From CAZABP01 sp964483245 (GTDB lineage Bacteria > Planctomycetota > UBA1135 > UBA2386): a DNA stretch of 64,000 nucleotides. The position numbers and the translations under genes are program-made. Below are positions 18,217 through 26,836 of the stretch, piece after piece; the stretch's first letter is position 1; each line of letters starts with the position of its first letter. The notes beneath the pieces are model-generated. The model saw only the letters and a list, made by a program, of their open reading frames with translations, searched no databases and was not told the origin of the DNA. Location of the stretch: NCBI GenBank assembly GCA_964483245.1, contig CAZABP010000007.1:60190-124189 (forward strand), given 5' to 3'.

Positions 18217-19596
18217 TCAGCCGTCACCCTTGCCGGTTCCGGACTTGCCGCCGGGCGGTTCCTTCGTAGGCGGCGGAGTCCCTGCTTCGTTGTTCGGCGG
18301 CTGCTCCGCGGGCGGCGGCGGTGGCTCGTTCTGCTTCCCGCCCTCGGCCGGAGGGGCGCCTTCACCGGACTTCTCGCCGGACTTCTCGGGTGGCTTCTCC
18401 GCCGGCTGCTCCGCCGGTTGCCCAGCGCCCTTCTCCGCGGGGGGGCTCTTGTCCCCTTCGCCGGGCGCCTGCTCGTTCGGCGGCTCCTTGTCGCCGTCCT
18501 TGGGCTGCTCGCTGCCCGGCGCCGGGTCGAAGAACTCCTTCGGATCCCGCTGATACGGCGTCACGTCCCACTCGCCGACTGCGAGCAGGAACTCCGATCC
18601 GGTCGCGACCGCGTAGTAGTCCTGCTTGTCCGGGATCTTCTTGCCGAACGAGACCGAGTGCGACGTCTCGTCGTCGAGCACTGCGGTGACCTGGAGGTCC
18701 GACTTCTCGCCGACACCGAACTGCTGCTTCTCGTCGGCCTTGACGCGGACGAGCGGCTTCAGATAGCGCTGCGCATAGAAGTTCGAGAACCGCGCGAGCA
18801 GGTTCTGCACCTCCTGCTGGCGGACGGCCCCCATGCCTTCGGGTGCGTCCTTGGCGACCCACTTGTCGGCATCGGTCGATTCCTTCCCGGCGCGCTCACG
18901 CGTGAACGTGATGCTCCCCTTGTCGTTGCGCAGCGTCAGCTCCTTGACCTGCTTGGTCTCGAAGTTGTGCACCCGCTTCTCGATCCAGTCCTCGGCCTTG
19001 ACCGACGGGTTCCAGAACTGCGCCTGCTCGTGGTCGTAGTGGACGATGTCCTGGCTGTCGCCGCGCCGGACGTAGAAGCCGGGGACGGCGTCCTCGGTGT
19101 AGCGGCCGCCGCTCGTGTCCTTGCCGACCAGCAGCTTCGCGAGCTGCTTGCCTTCGCGGTCGTAGGCCTCGATCAGCAGCGCCTTGTCTTCCGTCAGGTC
19201 CCGCTCGGCCAGCTGCTCGTCGTTCGCATTCGGCACGATGATCCGTTCCCGGTCGACCCGGATCCGCCGCAGGTGGTCGAGCAGATCGCTGTCGACCTTG
19301 CCGGCGATGACCGGGACGCCGGCGAGGTCACCCTCGCGGACGATCCACTTGCCGTCGGCGAGCTGGAACACCGCCGCGTCGAAGACCGGCTGCCCCTGCT
19401 CGTCGACCTTCGGCTGCTCGCCGTCGCGTTGCTGCCGGGCGACCCGGACGATCGCGATCGCGTCCTTGGTGAAACCCTCGAACAGCCGTGGCTCGTCGTT
19501 CGGACGCTGGTAGATCGTCCGCTCGCTGAGCAGCGACAGCGTGGTCGGAATCGCCAGCAAGGCGGCCAGGATCGCGAGGATCAAGTTCGTCTTCAT
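18217..19596 (-). CDS. DUF4340 protein of a Gld-type ABC system
   Basis: This 459-residue protein has an N-terminal membrane anchor (about residues 4-22) and an extracytoplasmic DUF4340-like domain up to ~residue 350 (features such as KWIVREGDLAGVPVIAGKVD, then GRYTEDAVPGFYVR). DUF4340 proteins are commonly encoded beside GldG-like proteins and ABC transporters, as here. Residues 357-459 form a Pro/Glu/Gly/Lys-rich low-complexity tail. It is the last gene of the ATPase-permease-GldG-DUF4340 unit, 28 bp after the GldG-like stop, and the operon terminator follows. The cargo is unknown. Confidence 0.82.
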   Translation of the reverse strand: MKTNLILAILAALLAIPTTLSLLSERTIYQRPNDEPRLFEGFTKDAIAIVRVARQQRDGEQPKVDEQGQPVFDAAVFQLADGKWIVREGDLAGVPVIAGKVDSDLLDHLRRIRVDRERIIVPNANDEQLAERDLTEDKALLIEAYDREGKQLAKLLVGKDTSGGRYTEDAVPGFYVRRGDSQDIVHYDHEQAQFWNPSVKAEDWIEKRVHNFETKQVKELTLRNDKGSITFTRERAGKESTDADKWVAKDAPEGMGAVRQQEVQNLLARFSNFYAQRYLKPLVRVKADEKQQFGVGEKSDLQVTAVLDDETSHSVSFGKKIPDKQDYYAVATGSEFLLAVGEWDVTPYQRDPKEFFDPAPGSEQPKDGDKEPPNEQAPGEGDKSPPAEKGAGQPAEQPAEKPPEKSGEKSGEGAPPAEGGKQNEPPPPPAEQPPNNEAGTPPPTKEPPGGKSGTGKGDG

Positions 19597-19624
19597 GGTC
19601 AGTACTCCGTTCGCGCGTGATCGG

Positions 19625-21769
19625 TCATGCGCCCGTCTTGGTCAGGAAGACCTGTTTCTGGTGGATCCGGCGGGCGGCCACGATGATCCAGACCAGTGCC
19701 AGCAGCAACGGCGGCAGCGCGATGTTGAACACCTTCGCCGTCGTCTCGGTGCGTTTGATCTCCTGGCCCATCTTGCCGACGCTCTCGCGCGCGGTCATCG
19801 CCATGTCGCCGAAGTTCAGCCGGCGGTCGACCGGCGTGCGATTGCGGAGCGCGATCAGGTCGCTCTCCTCGCCGATCCAATCGAGCAGCGCCATCGCGAA
19901 CTGGTAGGCAGGTGCAGGATCCGCCGGGCCGCCCGCCTGCGCGTGCTCGCCGCCGATCACGTCGTCACGCAGGAAATCGGCGTCCGCGACGACCAGCAGC
20001 TGCGCTGGCTTGCTCTTGAAGATCGGCGCCGGCTCGTCGTCCTTCTTCGCCTCCGGCTCCGGTGCGTCCGGCGCCGGCGGGCCAGCGAGCTCCGGCTGCT
20101 CCGTCTCGGCGGGCGGGTCCGTCGGCTCCACCTTCTCGCCCTTCTCGGTCTCGATCGGAGTCTCCTGGACGTCGCCGGACAGCGGGTCCTTGGGCTTCTC
20201 CTCTTCGGCGACCGGCGGCTTCGCCGGCGGGATCTCCTTGCCCTCGAAGAACGACGCGAACTCGCCTTCGAGATGTGCCAGCAGGCCGAACTGGCGGCGC
20301 TCGTGCGACGCGAACTTCTGCTGCAGCTGCTGCGCGAACACCTGGTGGTTCTGCATCCGGTCCTGCGCGCTCCGTGCGCTCATGAACGGATCCAGTGCCG
20401 GTGGCGCCGGCTCGGCGTAGCCGAACGGCGACGTGCGCAGCAGGAACCCACCCTTGACGTTGGCGGGCAGCGGATCGGCGATCGCCAGCTGGCATGGCCA
20501 GAAGAAGCCCGGCGCCTGCCGGAACCCCTTCAGCAGGTTGTTCTCCTTCTCCATGCCCGGCTTCAGCATCGCCGTGAGCTGCTCCTCCAGCTCCTTCTGG
20601 TTGCTGCCGTTGGAGAGCTGCGGGTTGCTCAGCGTCTGCTTCGCGACGACCGACACGATCTCCGGCTTGGCCCACTCGACGTCGAGCGCGCGCAACCAGT
20701 ACGGATAGAACAGCTGCATCGCGCTCTGGCCCCAGTACTGCTGCACCGGGATCGCGAGCGGCACCCAGGCGTCCTGCAGGAAGTCGGCGACGACCTTGTC
20801 CGGCTGGACGTCGACGCCGTAGTGCCCGAGCAGGTCGACGAACTTGTGCTTGCTGGCCGGATCGTCGAACGACACCTCGGTCGCCTGGAACGAGCGGTCC
20901 GCGCCCGGCATGTATTCCGCGGTGTCGGCGAACACGACCAGCTTGCCGCCGCGCATCAGATACTGATCGATCGCGTATTTCTGCCGGTCGGTCAGGTTCT
21001 TGGGGCGGATCACGAGCAGACCGACCAGGTCCTCGGGGACGAGCTTCCCGTCGCTGAGGTCGACGTTCTGCAGGTCGTAGCGTTCCTTGCCGACCTCCCG
21101 GAAGCGGTGGTAGCCCTGCGGCTGCGTGCGCTGCTGGCCGAACATCGGGTTGCCCCCGCCCGCCTCGGTCTGCGACGCGAGCACGCCGATCTTCGGCTTC
21201 TCGAGAACGGCGAGCTCCTTGATGATCGGCGTCAGCACGCTCTCGTACTGCCACAGCTCATTGGTGAACCCGAGGAACGGGATCACCTTCTGCTTGTCGG
21301 CGCCGTACAGCAGCCGGAAGCCCTGGTAGATCTCGCTCAGCGAGTACGTCCGCGCGTCGGCGTCCTGCACCGACTGCGGGCGGATGCCCAGGCGCTCCGC
21401 CTTCTTCTCGATCTCGACGTCGTCGTGCGGATCGAAGTACTGCACCCTGACCCGGCCGTTACTGATCTGGGCGTACTCGTCGAGCAGGTTCTCCAGCCCG
21501 GTGCGGTATTCGCCGAGCACGCTCGGCAGCAGCTCGGCCGAGCTGAAGTAGGCCTCGACGAACACCGTGCTCTCCAACCCGCGCAACACGTTCCGGGTCG
21601 ATTCGCTGAGCGTGTAGAGCTTCTCTTCGGTCAGGTCGGCGCGCACACGAGCCTCCGGCCGGCCGGCGAGGTAGACGATCTGACCCAGCACGGCAGCCAG
21701 CAGGACGGCGCGCAACAGCGCGTGCGCGGCATAGCCACGAGCGTCACGGTTCGGCAACGTTCGGTTCAT
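19625..21769 (-). CDS. GldG-like ABC transporter auxiliary protein
   Basis: This 714-residue protein has an N-terminal membrane segment (residues ~18-36), a large extracytoplasmic region with VRVQYFDPHDD and GLLVIRPKNLTDRQKYAIDQYLMRGGKLVVF split across strands typical of GldG/DUF4350-type proteins, and a C-terminal membrane segment (~683-699) followed by a basic end. Residues ~513-584 are an acidic, proline-rich insert. GldG works with the ATPase GldA and permease GldF; in gliding bacteria they support motility, elsewhere their cargo is unknown. I chose ATG 21769; GTG at 21778, overlapping the permease stop, is a possible alternative. Confidence 0.85.
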   Translation of the reverse strand: MNRTLPNRDARGYAAHALLRAVLLAAVLGQIVYLAGRPEARVRADLTEEKLYTLSESTRNVLRGLESTVFVEAYFSSAELLPSVLGEYRTGLENLLDEYAQISNGRVRVQYFDPHDDVEIEKKAERLGIRPQSVQDADARTYSLSEIYQGFRLLYGADKQKVIPFLGFTNELWQYESVLTPIIKELAVLEKPKIGVLASQTEAGGGNPMFGQQRTQPQGYHRFREVGKERYDLQNVDLSDGKLVPEDLVGLLVIRPKNLTDRQKYAIDQYLMRGGKLVVFADTAEYMPGADRSFQATEVSFDDPASKHKFVDLLGHYGVDVQPDKVVADFLQDAWVPLAIPVQQYWGQSAMQLFYPYWLRALDVEWAKPEIVSVVAKQTLSNPQLSNGSNQKELEEQLTAMLKPGMEKENNLLKGFRQAPGFFWPCQLAIADPLPANVKGGFLLRTSPFGYAEPAPPALDPFMSARSAQDRMQNHQVFAQQLQQKFASHERRQFGLLAHLEGEFASFFEGKEIPPAKPPVAEEEKPKDPLSGDVQETPIETEKGEKVEPTDPPAETEQPELAGPPAPDAPEPEAKKDDEPAPIFKSKPAQLLVVADADFLRDDVIGGEHAQAGGPADPAPAYQFAMALLDWIGEESDLIALRNRTPVDRRLNFGDMAMTARESVGKMGQEIKRTETTAKVFNIALPPLLLALVWIIVAARRIHQKQVFLTKTGA

Positions 21770-21774
21770 CGGGA

Positions 21775-22509
21775 TCACCCATTCGTGCGCCGGCCGTGCA
21801 GGACCAGCGCGTTCAGGTGCAGGAAGAAGGCGCAGAACGCCACGTAATAGACGATGTCGCGCGTGTCGATGACGCCGCGCGCGATGCTCTCGAAGTAACG
21901 GTAGGGGCTGATCGCGCCGAGGAATGCCACGACCGGCGCCGGCAGCACATTGCCGACGACCAGCAGGAACTGCGGCCAGCCGAGCACGAACAGCAGCAAC
22001 AGGAACACCAGCGACAGCACCAGCGCGATGATCTGATCGCGCGTGATGCTGGAGAAGAACATCCCCACCGACAGGTACGCGCTCGCCATCAGCAACGCCG
22101 CAAGGTAGGCCGCGATGACCGGGCCCCACTGCAGCTCGCCGAACATGTCCAGCGTGAACGGCAGGCCGATCGTCAGCAGCAGCAGCAGCGCCAGATACAG
22201 CAGTGCCGCGAAGAACTTGCCGAGGATCAGCTGGGTCGTCGTGACCGGGAACGTCAGCAGCAGTTCGAGCGTGCCCAGTTTCCGCTCTTCGGCCCACAGC
22301 CGCATCGTCAACGCGGGCGTGAAGATCACGAACAACCACGGCAGCAGGCGGAAGAACGCGTCCATGCGCGCGGCCTGGCTCTGCACCAGCGTCGCGCTCG
22401 CCGCCGCGTAGAGCAGGATCAGCAGGAACAGGATCCCGAACACGTACGCGATCGGAGACAGGAAGTAGCTGCGCAGCTCGCGGCGCAGGATCACGGCAGT
22501 CTCATGCAT
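21775..22509 (-). CDS. ABC transporter permease, GldF/NosY type
   Basis: This 244-residue protein has six hydrophobic segments and the ABC-2 permease pattern (ELRSYFLSPIAYVFG at the N-terminus, then RLWAEERKLGTLELLLTFPV, the cytoplasmic coupling loop). These features match GldF- and NosY-type membrane subunits. Its start overlaps the ATPase stop by 8 bp, and the GldG-like gene follows directly, so the complex is made from one transcript. The ATG is supported by this overlap. Confidence 0.9.
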   Translation of the reverse strand: MHETAVILRRELRSYFLSPIAYVFGILFLLILLYAAASATLVQSQAARMDAFFRLLPWLFVIFTPALTMRLWAEERKLGTLELLLTFPVTTTQLILGKFFAALLYLALLLLLTIGLPFTLDMFGELQWGPVIAAYLAALLMASAYLSVGMFFSSITRDQIIALVLSLVFLLLLFVLGWPQFLLVVGNVLPAPVVAFLGAISPYRYFESIARGVIDTRDIVYYVAFCAFFLHLNALVLHGRRTNG

Positions 22510-23461
22510 CGCCCGCCTCCCGGCTCTCCTCGAGCGTCAGCGTCCGGAACACGTCCTCGAGCGTCGCGCGCTCGCGTTGCAGCTCGATCAGGCCCCAGCC
22601 GTTCTTGACCACGATGTCGGCGATGCTGGTCTCCATGACGCCATCGCGCGGCGGCACCCCTTCGATGCGCCACGCGGTCACGCCGTCCTCCTGCCCCTGC
22701 GCGACCACGCGCACGCCGTGCAGCAGCTCGGTCAGCTGGCGCTGCACCGCGTCGGGCGCCGCGCCCTTGACGCGCAAGCGCACGGCGCCACCCGGCAGCC
22801 GGCCGCACAGCGACTCGTTGGTGTCGTCGGCGACGATGCGACCCTGGCTGACGATGATCACGCGCGTGCAGGAGGCTTCGACCTCCTGCAGGTAGTGCGT
22901 CGACAGGATGATCGTGTGCCGCTCGGCGAGCCGTTTGATCAGCTCGCGCACGTCGACGATCTGGTTCGGATCGAGGCCGGACGTCGGCTCGTCGAGCACC
23001 AGCACGTCCGGATCGTGGACCATCGCCTGCGCCAGACCGACGCGCTGCTTGTACCCCTTGGACAGCTCGATGATGTTCTTGCCGAGCACCTTGTCGAGGT
23101 TGCACAGGTCGACCACGCGCGCGACCGCATGGCGCAGGTTGCGCCCGGGCACGCCGCGGATCTCGGCGGCGAAGCGCAGGTAGTCGTCGACGCGCATCTC
23201 GGTGTAGAGCGGCGTCGATTCCGGCAGGTAGCCGATCTTGCGTCGCACGGCCAGCGACTGCGCCACGACGTCGAGCCCGTCCACGGTCGCCGTGCCGGAG
23301 GTCGGCAGCAGGAACCCGGTCAGGATCTTCATCGTGGTCGACTTCCCGGCGCCGTTCGGCCCGAGGAAGCCGATCACTTCGCCGCGCTCGACGCCGAACG
23401 AGATGCCGCGCAACGCGTGCGTGAAGCCGTAGGTCTTCGTGAGTTCGTCGACTCGAATCAT
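22502..23461 (-). CDS. ABC transporter ATP-binding protein, GldA type
   Basis: This 319-residue ATPase shows Walker A GPNGAGKST (residues 34-42), the signature LSKGYKQR near residue 136, Walker B VLVLDEPTSGLD, and the switch STHYLQEVE. A ~90-residue C-terminal extension (about 220-319) is typical of the multidrug/GldA/NatA branch. It is the first gene of the four-gene unit and begins 50 bp after rho on the same strand. ATG 23461 starts right at MIRVDELTKTYG, the usual first strand; longer versions would run back into rho. Confidence 0.93.
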   Translation of the reverse strand: MIRVDELTKTYGFTHALRGISFGVERGEVIGFLGPNGAGKSTTMKILTGFLLPTSGTATVDGLDVVAQSLAVRRKIGYLPESTPLYTEMRVDDYLRFAAEIRGVPGRNLRHAVARVVDLCNLDKVLGKNIIELSKGYKQRVGLAQAMVHDPDVLVLDEPTSGLDPNQIVDVRELIKRLAERHTIILSTHYLQEVEASCTRVIIVSQGRIVADDTNESLCGRLPGGAVRLRVKGAAPDAVQRQLTELLHGVRVVAQGQEDGVTAWRIEGVPPRDGVMETSIADIVVKNGWGLIELQRERATLEDVFRTLTLEESREAGDA

Positions 23462-23511
23462 TGCTGGATGATCAAGGACTCTGGAGAAGGGATTGGATCC
23501 GGCCGGTCCGC

Positions 23512-24849
23512 TCAGTCGTCGACACGGAACTTGGCCAGGAACTCGCCATTGCTGTCGGTCTTCATCAGCTTGTCGATCAGCAGCGGCATCGCGTCCAGGC
23601 TGTTCATGCGGCTGAGGACCCGACGCAGGGTGTAGACCTGTTTGGTGATCTCCGGGCCGAGCAGCAGCTCTTCCTTGCGCGTGCCGGACAGCTCGAGGTC
23701 GATCGCCGGGAAGATCCGGCGCTCGGCGAGCTGGCGGTTCAGGACGAGCTCCATGTTCCCGGTCCCTTTGAACTCCTCGAAGATGACCTGGTCCATCCGC
23801 GAGCCGGTGTCGACCAGCGTCGTCGCCAGGATCGTCAGCGAGCCGCCCCCCTCGCAGTTGCGCGCCGAGCCGAAGAACTTCTTCGGCTGCTCGAGCACCT
23901 TCGCCCCGATGCCGCCCGACATCGTGGCGCCGCCGCTGCGGCCCATGTCGGAGTTGTAGGCGCGCGTCAGCCGCGTGATCGAGTCGAGCAGGATCACGAC
24001 GTGCTTGCCGGTCTCGACCAGCCGCATCGCGCGCTTGAGGCACATCTCGCCGACGCGCACGTGGTGCTTGGGACCCTCGTCGAGCGTCGAGACCAGGACC
24101 TCGCGGTTCTTGCCGGCGACGCTGCGGCGCCAGCCGGTCGCCTCCTCCGGCCGTTCGTCGATCAGCAGCACCATCATGTAGACGTCCGGATGCCGCTCGG
24201 CGATCGCGTGGCAGATCTTCTGCATCAGCACCGTCTTGCCCGAGCGCGGTGGCGCGACGATCAGCCCGCGCTGGCCGCGGCCGATCGGGCACAGCAGGTC
24301 CACGATGCGCAGGCTGACGTCGCCGTCGCCGGGCTCGAGTACGAACATCGGCTCCGGATCGACGACCGTCAGCTCGCGGAACGGCGTGCGCTGCATCGAG
24401 CGCTCCGGGTCCACACCGTCGATCGACTCCACGCTGGCGAGCGTCATCCGCGACGGCCCTTTGCTCGGCATGCCGGCCTGACCCAGCAGCTCGCTTCCCT
24501 CCTGCAGCCGGTAGAGCCGCACGATCCCGGGGGGCACGAACACGTCACCGTTCCCCTCGTCGGCGAGGTACTGATTGCGCACCTGGCGCAGCCAGCCGCC
24601 GCCATCGCGGCTGAACTCGAGCACGCCCTGCGCGGTCTCGGTCGCACCCTCGATCTCGGGGATCCAGTCCGGCGGCAGCTTGCCGCCGCCCCCGCCCCCG
24701 CCGCCACCACCACCGCCGCCGCCACCCCCACCGCCGCCGCCACCGCGGCCGCCGCGCCGGCGCCGGCGCTTCCCGTGCCACCGCTTCTGCCCCTGCTGGG
24801 TCCTCGTACCGCTGCCGGAGTCGGGGACACTGTGTTCGCTATCGCTCAT
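23512..24849 (-). CDS. rho: Transcription termination factor Rho
   Basis: Rho is a hexameric RNA helicase that ends transcription. The 445-residue protein has a basic N-terminus with 21 glycines in a row (residues 36-56), a cold-shock-like RNA-binding domain (~60-150), Walker A APPRSGKT, Walker B LLIDERPEEAT, the LLDSITRLTRAYN segment and the GTGNMEL loop. I chose ATG 24849 (MSDSEHS) because upstream in-frame sequence is arginine-rich non-protein-like translation; another ATG 18 nt earlier is possible. The N-terminus lacks the usual long Rho_N helix bundle and is replaced by the Arg/Gly stretch. Confidence 0.95.
   Translation of the reverse strand: MSDSEHSVPDSGSGTRTQQGQKRWHGKRRRRRGGRGGGGGGGGGGGGGGGGGGGGGKLPPDWIPEIEGATETAQGVLEFSRDGGGWLRQVRNQYLADEGNGDVFVPPGIVRLYRLQEGSELLGQAGMPSKGPSRMTLASVESIDGVDPERSMQRTPFRELTVVDPEPMFVLEPGDGDVSLRIVDLLCPIGRGQRGLIVAPPRSGKTVLMQKICHAIAERHPDVYMMVLLIDERPEEATGWRRSVAGKNREVLVSTLDEGPKHHVRVGEMCLKRAMRLVETGKHVVILLDSITRLTRAYNSDMGRSGGATMSGGIGAKVLEQPKKFFGSARNCEGGGSLTILATTLVDTGSRMDQVIFEEFKGTGNMELVLNRQLAERRIFPAIDLELSGTRKEELLLGPEITKQVYTLRRVLSRMNSLDAMPLLIDKLMKTDSNGEFLAKFRVDD
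24682..24744 (-). repeat. GGN triplet repeat coding 21 glycines in Rho
   Basis: Twenty-one consecutive glycine codons (mixed GGC, GGG and GGT) cover 63 bp near the 5' end of rho, flanked by arginine codons. The codons are mixed, so the tract is maintained at the protein level or grew in steps. Length changes would stay in frame. Confidence 0.9.
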
Positions 24850-25543
24850 GGAATCGGGCCCTGGCATCAAGGCTGGGAGACTGCGGCCGCCGGACCCCGC
24901 AGGGTGAGCGCGGCCGTCAGGGGAGCCCGGTGCGACGTGCGCCGGGCGGAAACGCGCTGCCGGTCGCGAAACTCCGCGGCCGGGACGCTGGTGCCGGAGC
25001 GGCGGATGTTCGCCGCGAACCGCGCACGGATGCTGATCGGAGGCAAGGTCAATGGACGTCTTCGAGGTCCAGATCGTGGTTCGTGGGTCCGCCATGTCCG
25101 CCGGAACTCCGGTCCGACGGGATGGCGAGCCGACCCTGCTCGGAACGCGTTCGGCGTTCGGAGTCAGGGAGATGTCGAAGCAGCAGGCAGCGCCCGAGCG
25201 AACCGGACACGAATGCGGCAGGCGACCACCGTGTGGGTCAGCTCGCGGCGACGCGAATCCAACGCGCGCTCCCGAGCTGCACCCCTGGGCCCGGTTCTGG
25301 AAGGCGGCTTCGAAGCCTGCCTTCGACGGCGCGGGAACGTAGCCCGTGCCCGCGCGACCCGCAAGCCCGGGCGCGCGATTTTCGTCCGCTTGCTTCGATC
25401 CGAGGCATGCGCTAGCAGACCCGTGCGACCACGCACCGGCGATCCGCAAACGACCACACCAACGCGCCGGTGGAGCCGCAGCCATTGCTCCGCGGGCTCA
25501 ACTCGGAGCCCTGCGCCGCCCGAAGTTCCCAGCCGAAGGACCG
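24850..25543. other. Long divergent intergenic region between rho and clpP
   Basis: About 690 bp without a credible gene. It must hold the promoters of both genes. For clpP, TTGCTT at 25390-25395, 17 bp, and TAGCAG at 25413-25418 on the plus strand is the best but weak candidate. An ATG at 25052 with GGAGG upstream opens a 96-codon frame, but its product is compositionally unlike a protein. For a divergent spacer this is long compared with others in the window (95-140 bp); a long rho leader, as used for Rho self-regulation elsewhere, is possible. Confidence 0.45.
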
Positions 25544-26176
25544 ATGACCATGGAACGGAACGATCCCCCCTTCTCCTCCCGCCTGGACGATGAGGACGAG
25601 GACCGGCAGGAGGCCCCGCGCGGCCGCATGGGCCAGCACCTCGAGCGGCGCCTGCTCGAAGCGCGCACGCTGATCTTGAGCGGTCCGGTCACCGACCGGA
25701 TGGCGACCGACTGCATCACGCGGCTGCTCGTGCTCGAGGAGATGGACCGCGACCGCCCGGTCACGCTGATCCTGAACTCGCCCGGCGGCAGCGCCGACTC
25801 CGGATTCGCGATCTATGACTCGATCCGCTACGTGCGCCCGCCCGTCCGCACGGTCGTCAACGGCATCTGTGCTTCGGCGGCGATCCTGATCCTGCTCGCA
25901 GCGGACAAGGGCGCACGTTTCACGCTGCCCGGCAGCCGGTTCTTGATCCACCAGCCGTCGACCACCGGCCGCGGAACCGCGTCGGACCTCGACATCACCG
26001 CGCGCGAGATCCTGAAGCTGCGCGAGCGATACAACCGGATCATCAGCGAGGCGACGGGCCAGCCGATGGAGCGGGTGCTCGAGGATGCGAAGCGGGACTT
26101 CTGGTTGAACGCGGAGGAGGCGAAGAAGTACGGGCTGGTGGATCGGGTGGTGAAGGAGAGAGGGGAGCTCGATTAG
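25544..26176 (+). CDS. clpP: ATP-dependent Clp protease proteolytic subunit
   Basis: ClpP forms the proteolytic barrel that degrades proteins fed by ClpX or ClpA. The 210-residue protein has the complete catalytic triad: Ser111 in GICASAA, His136 in LIHQPST and Asp185 in AKRDFWLN, plus NSPGGSADSG and AEEAKKYGLVD. The N-terminus is acidic (LDDEDEDRQEA). ATG 25544 has GAAGGA 4 nt upstream; a second ATG two codons later is equally compatible. It stands alone, divergent from rho. The last ~130 bp use G-ending codons, unlike the first part. A G-run element follows the stop. Confidence 0.95.
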   Translation: MTMERNDPPFSSRLDDEDEDRQEAPRGRMGQHLERRLLEARTLILSGPVTDRMATDCITRLLVLEEMDRDRPVTLILNSPGGSADSGFAIYDSIRYVRPPVRTVVNGICASAAILILLAADKGARFTLPGSRFLIHQPSTTGRGTASDLDITAREILKLRERYNRIISEATGQPMERVLEDAKRDFWLNAEEAKKYGLVDRVVKERGELD

Positions 26177-26836
26177 CGCGCCGCGGTTGGTATTGCGCTG
26201 AATCGGGTTCGGGTTTGGGTTCGGGGACCCGTGCTCAGCGCGCGGGCAGTCGCACGGGCGTGACGCTGCGTTGCGATGAGGGAACGATGGGGAACGCGCA
26301 AACACGAAGCTGACGCGCGGCAACACCGATCGCATCGCGAGCGCAGGGCAGCCACGCGTGTAGGCATGCTGCTTGCTTGATCACGCCGCTCCATCCAGCG
26401 GCAGGCACGGTCTTGCTCAGCTTCGGACGTGAAGGCGAACGGAGCCGGGCGCGGGGCAATGCTCCCGGTTCCGAGAGAGATCGTGCCTGCCGCTTATCTC
26501 CGCCCGCAACGGCAGCCGTGCAGGATGGCACCGTCCGGCGTCCGCGTGAGCCGCACCCGGGCCCGATCCCGACCGAACCCGAACCCCATCGCGAACCCGG
26601 GCCCGGGACCCGGCGAGCTGCGCCTTCGGCGCGCTGAGCGTAGCACAGTCGTGCGTCGCAGCGTTGGGACGGGCCACTACGAGAAGGAAACGACATGATC
26701 GAGCAACGTGATGTGTGGAAGAGTCCGCGGACGTGCGCAGTTGTCGATGCGGTTGCGAGTTGCAGCGTGCAGGTGATGTGAGGCACACGGATTGCCTGGG
26801 GCCGACTACCCCACACCTCCCAACCAGGAGTCCGCA
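26177..26836. other. Long intergenic region with G-run and C-run blocks
   Basis: About 660 bp between clpP and the next plus-strand gene, with no credible ORF. It contains the G-quadruplex motif at 26205-26226 and, at about 26553-26613, a C-rich block of degenerate hexamers (CCCGAT, CCCGAC, CCCGAA types) whose G-rich strand is the minus one. The part from 26640 on is of ordinary composition and probably contains the promoter of the secreted gene at 26837. Confidence 0.5.
26205..26226 (+). repeat. G-quadruplex-type G-run repeat after clpP
   Basis: Four G-runs separated by 3-nt loops (GGGTTC, GGGTTT, GGGTTC, GGGG) give a perfect intramolecular G-quadruplex pattern. It begins 28 nt after the clpP stop on the coding strand, so it would be in the clpP mRNA 3' end. 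Confidence 0.8.

Noticed and set aside
16429..19620. Very long open frame on the plus strand opposite the TPR lipoprotein and DUF4340 genes
   Set aside because: It is antisense to two convincing genes with signal peptides and family motifs. Long antisense frames are expected in such GC-rich DNA, and its Arg/Leu/Pro-rich product matches nothing.
24682..24744. Poly-glycine tract of rho as a phase-variation site
   Set aside because: The unit is a triplet with mixed codons, so length changes stay in frame and cannot switch the gene off.
25052..25342. 96-codon frame with GGAGG upstream between rho and clpP
   Set aside because: Composition is not protein-like, no motif is visible, and the frame is typical of random GC-rich sequence. 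Kept only as a remark on the intergenic region.
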